A stretch of 64,000 nt of DNA, from positions 1,054,001-1,118,000 of the forward strand of contig NC_012704.1 of the NCBI RefSeq assembly GCF_000023145.1, in the 5' to 3' direction. Origin of the DNA: Corynebacterium kroppenstedtii DSM 44385 (GTDB lineage Bacteria; Actinomycetota; Actinomycetes; Mycobacteriales; Mycobacteriaceae). Below the pieces are notes generated by a model that was given only the letters and a program-made list of their open reading frames with translations, had not been told where the DNA came from and did not search any database. Positions 54,593 through 61,174 of this stretch are shown piece after piece. Numbering within the stretch: the stretch's first letter is position 1; every line of letters begins with the position of its first letter. The translations under genes and the position numbers were made by a program.

Positions 54593-54863
54593 AACTGACC
54601 CTCCGTCCTGGTCGTTCAAAGTAGGTTAATCATTTCAGGTGAACCGGTGCAGTGGTCTAGCTCAGCGATGTTGTGGCAACACCATTCATAACGGTTATCT
54701 TGCAGGTGTTTTCGTTAAACACAACGGAGCCTGCACGTCGTTCACTCCCTTCTCAGGGTAGTCCCCATTGGTTGATATTTTCCCGACTACACGTCGTTAT
54801 CGCCCGTTTGATAGCGATTTATCTGTCAATTTCAGCGCGATGTGACGTACTTCTCCCCTATGT
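54593..54863. promoter_or_regulatory. mutA / VTT gene divergent spacer with a GTGTTT-5-AAACAC inverted repeat
   Basis: The divergent spacer must hold promoters for mutAB (left) and the VTT gene (right). It carries a perfect inverted repeat GTGTTT-TCGTT-AAACAC at 54706-54722, bracketed by TGCAG (54701-54705) and CTGCA (54731-54735). This is a candidate operator for mutAB. The half GTGTTTTCGT also occurs in the perfect palindrome at 3164-3183. Confidence 0.35.
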
Positions 54864-55781
54864 GTGGTGATTAATGTGAGCCACAATCTGGGGTCGCCTT
54901 TCTCATCCACCGAGCCGCCAGAAGGTAGGCTTGCCCACGTTATGCAACGACGTGACGTGGTGACTCAACCCCATCCTCAGGCCGACCCACCTAGCCGACG
55001 ATCCTGGATTCATCGTGCCGTTACAGCAACGTCACGAGCATTGGCGCAGTTCCTCAACATCATCGGCGTCATCATTCGCGACGTGTGCCATGGGTGGTTG
55101 CGCTGGACACGTCTTAATCAAGTGTTGAGTGTTGTCATCCTCGTTGTGCTGGTGGCAGCGCTATTCGTCGTTCCACTTCCCTCGGTGACCACTTTCAGGA
55201 ACTGGTCCGTGGGCGCTGGGTGGTGGTTTCCCTTTGCCTTTTCGGCTGTTTATATCCTTGCTACCCAATTCCCGATACCCCGGACAGTGTTTACTCTCAG
55301 TTGTGGCGTCCTCTTCGGTCCACTCATTGGCATAGGCGTCGCACTGATATCGACGGGGTGTTCAGCGTTATTATCCCTGCTCATTGTCCGCCGTCTTGGA
55401 CGAGACTGGGTACAGTCCCGCCTCACTCACCCCGCCGTCGACGGGGTTAACGCCCATTTACGACGCCGGGGCTGGCTGGCCGTCGGCTCCCTCCGCATGA
55501 TGGCCGCCGTCCCATTTTCCGTCCTGAACTACGTGTGCGCTCTGTCGTCGATCAAAGCGCTTCCCTTTACTTTGGCGACGATAGTCGGATCGGCTCCTGG
55601 CACGATCGCCACTGTTCTCGTTGGCGACGCCGCGGCGGGACAAGGTAGCCCCTTAACCATCTTGATCAGCGTCGTACTTTTTGGAGTCGGCCTGACCGGC
55701 TTGATTACCGACATCGCGCGGCCGCCACGTGCGAAGACTGACGACACGACGACTGGAACGCACACGAAGAGGACAAGCTAG
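54864..55781 (+). CDS. TVP38/TMEM64 (VTT domain) family membrane protein
   Basis: The ~305-residue protein has an N-terminal helix (VLSVVILVVLVAALFVVPL) and the VTT core with PFAFSAVYILATQFPIPRTVFTLSCGVLFGPLIGIGVALIS (in parts), RRRGWLAVGSLRMMAAVPFSVLNYVCALSSI and GSAPGTIATVLVGDA. These are the re-entrant loops typical of the DedA/VTT superfamily, thought to act as lipid scramblases or flippases. The start is uncertain: GTG 54864/54867 or ATG 54942. It diverges from mutA, matching the mycobacterial locus as I recall it. Confidence 0.85.
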   Translation: MVINVSHNLGSPFSSTEPPEGRLAHVMQRRDVVTQPHPQADPPSRRSWIHRAVTATSRALAQFLNIIGVIIRDVCHGWLRWTRLNQVLSVVILVVLVAALFVVPLPSVTTFRNWSVGAGWWFPFAFSAVYILATQFPIPRTVFTLSCGVLFGPLIGIGVALISTGCSALLSLLIVRRLGRDWVQSRLTHPAVDGVNAHLRRRGWLAVGSLRMMAAVPFSVLNYVCALSSIKALPFTLATIVGSAPGTIATVLVGDAAAGQGSPLTILISVVLFGVGLTGLITDIARPPRAKTDDTTTGTHTKRTS

Positions 55782-55787
55782 TATCCT
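55782..55787 (+). promoter_or_regulatory. -10 box of the helix-turn-helix gene (leaderless)
   Basis: TATCCT begins directly after the stop codon of the VTT gene, followed by 7 nt and the ATG at 55795. Confidence 0.4.
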
Positions 55788-55794
55788 TGACTCC

Positions 55795-56400
55795 ATGGCA
55801 ATGGCTCACACGCGAGGAACGTCGGCTCGATCACTTTTTGCAGTGCATGCTCGGTTCCGTGGACGGACTCTGAGACGGGCGGAATACGTGAAAAATAGTG
55901 CTCAGGCTATGGAGCACCTGCCCGGGGTTCTTAAGTCCACCGTGGAAGGCGTGGAGGACATTTCGCTCCTTACTCGCGACGCCGAATCTGAAGCCCAAGT
56001 GGTTATGGCTTTCCTGTCTGCCGGTGAGTGGGCTATTGGGATTGGAATCGGAGGGCACGATCCATCCGTTGTCGCCCGTAGCTGTACAGGTAAGCGGGCC
56101 GGTACGGTGGGCGCGTCAATAGCCACGATCTCCCAGAACTCTTCCATAGCAAGTTCGGAGCTCGCTTCAGATATTTCCGCGGCGTTTTCTTTGATCGGCC
56201 ATGTGCTCACCCGGAGGACTGAGGAAGGCCGAGAAGCAACAGCGCTTATGCGGCAGGGATATACACAAAACGACGCTGCGGCAGAGCTCGGTATCTCTAA
56301 GCAAGCAATGTCGCAGCGTCTGGTTGCCGCGGGCTGGCAGGCAGAGCAAGCAGGATGGGACCTTGCCGTCCACCTTTTGACCCGGGCGGAGGAACTTTAA
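55795..56400 (+). CDS. Putative helix-turn-helix DNA-binding protein
   Basis: The 201-residue protein has a likely HTH near the C-terminus, ALMRQGYTQNDAAAELGISKQAMSQRLVAAGW (in parts; residues ~155-185), similar to sigma-70 region 4 / SatD-type helices. The N-terminal two thirds contain a Gly-rich strand (EWAIGIGIGGHD) and a segment KRAGTVGASIATISQNS of unknown role. I do not recognise the full family. The start at 55795 is supported by the -10 box. It converges with the SPFH gene, whose stop codon directly abuts its own. Confidence 0.65.
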   Translation: MAMAHTRGTSARSLFAVHARFRGRTLRRAEYVKNSAQAMEHLPGVLKSTVEGVEDISLLTRDAESEAQVVMAFLSAGEWAIGIGIGGHDPSVVARSCTGKRAGTVGASIATISQNSSIASSELASDISAAFSLIGHVLTRRTEEGREATALMRQGYTQNDAAAELGISKQAMSQRLVAAGWQAEQAGWDLAVHLLTRAEEL

Positions 56401-57645
56401 CTACTCGTTCGACGCGTCCTCCGGCGAATCGACATCCGGTTGATCATCAGCGTCGGCAACGTCGATGCTCGATGACCCCGCAGTGGAGGGATCTTCCCCG
56501 AGCTTCTTCGCCGTGTTTCGCTTAGCGGCCAAAGCGCTGTCTAATGGATCATCCACCGTTTTGTTCGCGACGGCGTTTGCCTCAGCGACGGCTTTGGCGA
56601 TTTCTGGGGCAGACTGAGTGGTAAACCAGTCGTCATCTTCATCCGTCGCTGCCTCTGCCTTGGTTTCCTCGTCGACACTAGGAGCTTCGTAGCGGAATAC
56701 CCCGTCAGAATCCTTGTCTGAGAACTGCTTGGTGAAGGACTCCAGGGCATCACCGAATTGCGACGGAATCAGCCACATCTTGTTGGCAGATCCTTCAGCC
56801 ATTTCAGGAAGCTTTTGGAGGTATTGGAAAGCGAGAACATCCGGTGTGACCTGCGAGGTTTTGATGGCAGCGTTCACCTTACGGATGGAGCGAGCTTCAC
56901 CCTGTGCGCGTAGGTAACGGGCTGCTCGCTGTCCCTCGGCGCGAAGAATTTCAGCCTGGCGCTCGGCTTCCGCTTGCAAGATGGCAGCATGCTTTTCGCC
57001 TTCGGCGGCAAGGATACGGGCTTGTTTTTCACCTTCGGCAGTCTTGATATCAGCCTCGCGCTGACCTTCCGCAGTCAAAATCATGGCGCGTTTTTCGCGG
57101 TCCGCCTTCATCTGCTTTTCCATCGACTGCTGAATCGACGGTGGCGGATCAATCGCTTTAAGCTCGACTCGACTAATACGCAGCCCCCACTTTGTCGTGG
57201 CGTTATCCAGTTCACCCCGGAGCCGTCTATTAATGACCTCGCGCGACGTTAAAGTCTCTTCCAACGTCATGCCACCCACGACATCACGAAGCGTCGCCGT
57301 CGTGGTCTGCTCAACACCGGTGAGGTAATTATCCACACCGTAGATGGAGTGCATGGGGTCGTTTATTTGGAACGTGACCACGGTATCAATTGCCACGGTC
57401 AAGTTATCCTGCGTAATCACCGCTTGGGGCGGGAAGCTGACGACACGTTCGCGGGTATCCACGCGGGATCGAACACGGTCGACAAATGGAATGAGGAACG
57501 TTATTCCCCCTTCGACAGTTTTCGTGTACCGTCCCAGTCGTTCAATGACTGCCGCCGTCCCCTGTGGGACCAACTTGATGGACATCATGATGATAAGGAC
57601 GATGACCACAATGATGGCTGCGATCACGATAGTGCCAGCGCTCAT
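56401..57645 (-). CDS. SPFH/band-7 (stomatin-like) membrane protein
   Basis: The 414-residue protein has an N-terminal membrane helix (IVIAAIIVVIVLIIMMSI), the band-7 domain (VPQGTAAVIERLGRYTKTVEGGI..RVVSFPPQAVITQDNLTV), then a coiled coil built of AEGE/Q-type repeats (TAEGQREADIKTAEGEKQAR, ILAAEGEKHAAILQAEAERQ) at about residues 195-260, and an acidic disordered tail. It forms large membrane-associated rings. It is partnered with the NfeD protein just upstream (3 bp gap). AAGGAGGG precedes the ATG. Confidence 0.92.
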   Translation of the reverse strand: MSAGTIVIAAIIVVIVLIIMMSIKLVPQGTAAVIERLGRYTKTVEGGITFLIPFVDRVRSRVDTRERVVSFPPQAVITQDNLTVAIDTVVTFQINDPMHSIYGVDNYLTGVEQTTTATLRDVVGGMTLEETLTSREVINRRLRGELDNATTKWGLRISRVELKAIDPPPSIQQSMEKQMKADREKRAMILTAEGQREADIKTAEGEKQARILAAEGEKHAAILQAEAERQAEILRAEGQRAARYLRAQGEARSIRKVNAAIKTSQVTPDVLAFQYLQKLPEMAEGSANKMWLIPSQFGDALESFTKQFSDKDSDGVFRYEAPSVDEETKAEAATDEDDDWFTTQSAPEIAKAVAEANAVANKTVDDPLDSALAAKRNTAKKLGEDPSTAGSSSIDVADADDQPDVDSPEDASNE

Positions 57646-57648
57646 GAA

Positions 57649-58083
57649 TTAATCCCTCCTTTCTAAGACAAAAGCTGTGTTGCCTTCAATGCGGCTCACC
57701 ACGACGGTGTCGCCAGGCTCGAAAACGTCGTCATGAAAAGCACTCCGAGCGGACCAGAAATCGCCATTGAGCCGAACGATCCCCGATGAGGACGAAATCT
57801 GCTCGACGGTCTCCCCTGTTGTTCCCACCAAGGCTCGCGGTGAGAAATCCGCTGTTTCGATCTTTTCGCTGAGTTTGCGCTTCAAAAATGGACGCAGAAC
57901 GAACATCAGTGTTAATGACACGACAGCGAAAACCACGACTGAGACCCAGAGCGGGGCCTGGAAAAAGGACACACCTGCTGCGGCGAGAGCACCGCCAGAC
58001 AACATCAATAGTGCGAAATCGCCACCGAAAAGCTCCAGCACAGCTAGAAGTACCGCACCGATAAACCACACTAAGGCATTCAC
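57649..58083 (-). CDS. NfeD-like membrane protein
   Basis: The 144-residue protein has two to three membrane helices (FIGAVLLAVLELFGGDFALLML; VSVVVFAVVSLTLMFVL) and a C-terminal OB-fold: ALVGTTGETVEQISSSSGIVRLNGDFWSAR and PGDTVVVSRIEGNTAFV. NfeD proteins are genetic partners of SPFH proteins in membrane microdomains. It starts with GTG, preceded 7 nt earlier by TACGCT, and is followed 3 bp later by the SPFH gene. Confidence 0.92.
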   Translation of the reverse strand: MNALVWFIGAVLLAVLELFGGDFALLMLSGGALAAAGVSFFQAPLWVSVVVFAVVSLTLMFVLRPFLKRKLSEKIETADFSPRALVGTTGETVEQISSSSGIVRLNGDFWSARSAFHDDVFEPGDTVVVSRIEGNTAFVLERRD

Positions 58084-58090
58084 GTTGTCC

Positions 58091-58096
58091 AGCGTA
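58091..58096 (-). promoter_or_regulatory. -10 box of nfeD-SPFH (leaderless)
   Basis: TACGCT on the minus strand, 7 nt, then the GTG at 58083. Confidence 0.45.
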
Positions 58097-58135
58097 CAGA
58101 AAGGCTATGACAGAAAACAGGGTCGTCGCTTCTGC

Positions 58136-58966
58136 CTACTCGGGTCCGACGGTGACAAAATCGACCAGTCGTTCAACCGCACCAATGAGCGATGAATCGA
58201 CGTCTCGAAAAGAATTCACGCTGTTGTAGACGCGGTTCCACCCCTCTTTCGGATCCGACCATCCGAGTCGTCGGCACACACCCGTCTTCCAATCCTCACC
58301 ATAAGGAACGTCGGGCCAGGCCTTGATACCGACGGAGGACGGTTTGACGGCAGCCCAGATGTCAATAAACGGGTGCCCAGTCACCATGACATGCGGACCA
58401 AGCTCCTGCGTCAATAACGATTCCTTTGAACCCTCAACTAAGTGGTCGGCGAGAATACCGATACGACGCTCAGTAGTGGGATGAAAATCTTGTACCCGTT
58501 GCGGTGCATTATCAAGGCCCTCAAGGTACTCGACGACGACGCCTTCTACGCGAAGATCATGGCCCCAAATACGCTCCACAATTGCCGCGTCATGGACGCC
58601 TTCGACCCAGATTCGTGATGGCGCAGCTACTTTGGCGCGCAGGTTTTCTACACGCCGTGATCCGGATGCGCTTCGTTGTTGTCGTGGATCTTTTGGCGGA
58701 ACATAGCGGACTAATGTGACGGGTTTTCCCTCGTAGAGGAACGCCCCTTTGCGCATTTTGAACAGACGCGTTCGTCGGTATCGGTCCTCTAACCGAACGA
58801 AATCTCCGTCGTATGTCCGCTCAAATTCGACGATCGCTCCCACATAACCACTGGCGATATCTTCAACCACTAAGCCAGGTTTAGCTGGGAGTACGGGGAA
58901 CTCGCGGGGCTTGGAGTGTGGATGCCCGGCATAGATGTCACCTGAATAGCGGTCGTGGAAACTCAT
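58136..58966 (-). CDS. DUF3097 family protein
   Basis: The 276-residue protein starts MSFHDRYSGDIYAGHPHSKP and has VVEDIASGYVGAIVEFE, RLFKMRKGAFLYEGKPVTLVRY, then VWVEGVHDAAIVERIWGHDLR-like sequence (IWVEGVHDAAIVERIWG) with VVVEYLEGLDNAP. The E-G-x-x-D...E layout recalls a TOPRIM metal site. The C-terminus holds HVMVTGHPFIDIWAAVKP and GWNRVYNSVNSFRDV. DUF3097 is actinobacterial and uncharacterised; a nucleic-acid role is only inferred. TACACT lies 8 nt before the ATG at 58966. Confidence 0.85.
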   Translation of the reverse strand: MSFHDRYSGDIYAGHPHSKPREFPVLPAKPGLVVEDIASGYVGAIVEFERTYDGDFVRLEDRYRRTRLFKMRKGAFLYEGKPVTLVRYVPPKDPRQQRSASGSRRVENLRAKVAAPSRIWVEGVHDAAIVERIWGHDLRVEGVVVEYLEGLDNAPQRVQDFHPTTERRIGILADHLVEGSKESLLTQELGPHVMVTGHPFIDIWAAVKPSSVGIKAWPDVPYGEDWKTGVCRRLGWSDPKEGWNRVYNSVNSFRDVDSSLIGAVERLVDFVTVGPE

Positions 58967-58974
58967 ACCGAGGA

Positions 58975-58980
58975 AGTGTA
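58975..58980 (-). promoter_or_regulatory. -10 box of the DUF3097 gene (leaderless)
   Basis: TACACT on the minus strand followed by 8 nt and ATG. Confidence 0.4.
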
Positions 58981-59033
58981 CTGAGGCGACGTGAACCTGG
59001 TGAGACGAGGACACGGTATCCCGTGAGAGGTGC

Positions 59034-59039
59034 TATGGT
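59034..59039 (+). promoter_or_regulatory. -10 box of the unknown gene at 59048
   Basis: TATGGT followed by 8 nt and the ATG at 59048; it lies in the same 80-bp divergent spacer as the DUF3097 promoter. Confidence 0.4.
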
Positions 59040-59047
59040 GGCATGCC

Positions 59048-59827
59048 ATGAATGTGTCAACTATCTCGGGCCTATGCAATGAGTGGGCGCGCGTCCACCG
59101 GTTAGCAGCATGGACAGCGTTTTGGCTCATTGGTGAGGCGTCGACGGACGACACTATTGATGCGTGGCATGATCTGTATTCACTTCCGCGCAACGAGATG
59201 GTCCACTTCTTGGGTGAACTCCGACAGGCCGCGTCGGATTATTCGGATCACACTGCCGACGACCCACTCGTCCGTATAGTTTTGGCAGCGCCCGGGGATC
59301 CTCCGCACGTGCCCGGTCATTCGGATGACCAGAAGGCTATTTCCCGCGCGGGAGCGGGATTGGTGATTTCGTCTGGGGATCCAGATTCGCGCGTATTGGT
59401 TATTCCCTCTCGTTCTGATGGGACCCCACGTTTAACGGCGTCATCGATTGGGGAAGACGTGCCGGCTCCTCCGTTACCAGCGATTGGTGAGGCTGATTTA
59501 GCTCTTTCCGAGGCTACGAGGAACGCTGCGTCGATGATTACATCGATGCGAGCAGCTATTGCTGATGTCCCGGATGTGCGGCTTCGGGTAGGAACTCTGA
59601 CGGATTTTTATGACTCCGCTGGTTTTCCTGCAGGTTTTAATCCGAGAGCAGAGAAACTGTCCGCGCGAGCTGACCATCTATCAGCAATTATTGATACAGC
59701 ACGCGCTACCGACAACGGAGCAACGTGGGACGAGCACGTCCTCCCTCTGCTCAGGGTTATTCGGCAGGCGCGGATAGCCTCGCTGGATTACGCTGTCCGC
59801 GAGATGCTTCGTGCGATACCTAGGTAA
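59048..59827 (+). CDS. Unknown protein next to ferrochelatase
   Basis: The 259-residue protein is not recognised. It is soluble, with N-terminal helices (LCNEWARVHRLAAWTAFWLI), a middle part with short beta segments (AGLVISSGDPDSRVLVIPSR) and a long helical C-terminus (ATRNAASMITSMRAAI; LLRVIRQARIASLDYAVREML). It has coding character in one frame over its whole length. It ends 10 bp from the convergent hemH stop. It diverges from DUF3097. Confidence 0.7.
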   Translation: MNVSTISGLCNEWARVHRLAAWTAFWLIGEASTDDTIDAWHDLYSLPRNEMVHFLGELRQAASDYSDHTADDPLVRIVLAAPGDPPHVPGHSDDQKAISRAGAGLVISSGDPDSRVLVIPSRSDGTPRLTASSIGEDVPAPPLPAIGEADLALSEATRNAASMITSMRAAIADVPDVRLRVGTLTDFYDSAGFPAGFNPRAEKLSARADHLSAIIDTARATDNGATWDEHVLPLLRVIRQARIASLDYAVREMLRAIPR

Positions 59828-59836
59828 TCTCTGTGG

Positions 59837-61018
59837 CTATTTATGGTGCTTATGCTTTGCCGGGGGGACACAGCAGTTATCAAAGCACGGGACTCCGTTG
59901 AGGCTGCAGCCGTGCTGGGGCTCGACGCCGAGGCGGAGAGGCTCTCTGCCTTCGATGTATTCATCGATCAAATCGATGATCATTCGGGTGAATCGCTGCG
60001 TCGGCCCCACGGTCGCCGCCCGCTCGATGGCCATATCAAAATCTTTTGCCTCATGAGCAAGTTCGGTGTCAAGGTCCCATGCCACTTCTACGTGGTCTGA
60101 CACGAACCCAATAGGAGATACAACCGCAGCCGGAATCCCCTGGTCATGGAGTGTTGAAATATGATCCACAATATCGGGTTCCAACCACGGAATGTGCGGG
60201 GGGCCGGAACGCGATTGCCAGACGAGGTCGAAATCATCGTCTGACAGTCCAAGCTTGGCGGCAGTTAAATGTGCTGCCTCATAAATCTGCCGTGAATACA
60301 GGTAGTCCCCATCGCCAGGGTTTCCGGATGTCTTATCCGCGGAGACCGGAATAGAGTGAGCTGTGAACACTATTCGACAGTTCTCTCTCCTGTCACTGGG
60401 TATTTTGGCGAGTGCGTCTTGGACGGCTTCTGCCTCAGCCTCGATGAACTCTGGGTGGTCATAAAACTGACGCAGTTTCGTTAAATCCGGGGGCGTAATC
60501 CCCTGCTCCTGGCAATGACGCCGTGCTTTTTCAATGTCCTCGTCGTATTGACGGCATCCCGAGTACCCCGCCCATGCAGAAGTGGCAAATACAAGCGCAT
60601 GGCGAATTCCGTCGTGAACCATCTTCTCTATGGTCTCGTTCCAGAATGGATGCCAATTGCGGTTAGCGAAATACACAGGGAGATTGCGCCCCTGCTTTTC
60701 GAGTTCTTCTTCGACGTGTCTAATGATCTCGCGGTTTAAACCGTTAAGAGGGCTGATGCCGTTGAAGTGGTGATAGTGCTCTCCCACTTCGTCGAGACGC
60801 TCGGGCGGGATGCCACGACCCCGGGTTACGTTTTCGAGAAAAGGACGAATATCGTCCAGACCCTCCGGGCCACCGAATGAGGCAACAACGATAGCGTCAA
60901 CGGGGTACTCACTGGTCTGTGAGTTGCCACAATCGTTGGCGTTGATCTGGTTGTGTGCCGGTTGATTGCCCTTCCGGCCAGGCCGTTCTGTCAACGCCGG
61001 GGCATCGTTTATGGCCAT
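59837..61018 (-). CDS. hemH: Ferrochelatase (coproporphyrin III ferrochelatase, CpfC type)
   Basis: The 393-residue enzyme has VDAIVVASFGGPEGLDDI, FNGISPLN, VFATSAWAGYSGCRQY, RIVFTAHSIPVSADKT (catalytic His) and SPIGFVSDHVEVAWDLDTE. In actinobacteria it inserts iron into coproporphyrin III in the coproporphyrin-dependent heme pathway. Cysteines for a [2Fe-2S] cluster are present: one internal (YSGC) and a C-terminal group HGCSLNGVPCFDNCC, one more Cys than needed. It ends with a Lys/His tail KHKHHK. A ~38-residue hydrophilic N-terminal extension precedes the domain. Confidence 0.94.
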   Translation of the reverse strand: MAINDAPALTERPGRKGNQPAHNQINANDCGNSQTSEYPVDAIVVASFGGPEGLDDIRPFLENVTRGRGIPPERLDEVGEHYHHFNGISPLNGLNREIIRHVEEELEKQGRNLPVYFANRNWHPFWNETIEKMVHDGIRHALVFATSAWAGYSGCRQYDEDIEKARRHCQEQGITPPDLTKLRQFYDHPEFIEAEAEAVQDALAKIPSDRRENCRIVFTAHSIPVSADKTSGNPGDGDYLYSRQIYEAAHLTAAKLGLSDDDFDLVWQSRSGPPHIPWLEPDIVDHISTLHDQGIPAAVVSPIGFVSDHVEVAWDLDTELAHEAKDFDMAIERAATVGPTQRFTRMIIDLIDEYIEGREPLRLGVEPQHGCSLNGVPCFDNCCVPPAKHKHHK

Positions 61019-61083
61019 CTCAACAGTCTCAATTCTCAGTAGACAATGGTGTTAACGGCAAAAGCCACACGCTGCGCTCGTGC

Positions 61084-61111
61084 CGTGCCAGTACACGACC
61101 GTACCGGCACG
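61084..61111. terminator. Hairpin downstream of the NlpC/P60 gene
   Basis: CGTGCC-A-GTAC and GTAC-C-GGCACG form an 11-position stem with one mismatch around a 6-nt loop. It lies 64 bp past the leftward ripA-like gene and ahead of hemH. No T-run follows, so termination is inferred from shape and position. Confidence 0.45.
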
Positions 61112-61174
61112 ATGATCCCCACGTCGATAAGGACGGGAGTGAGCAGTGCGTGTGGAATGCAGACCTAGCCTAGT

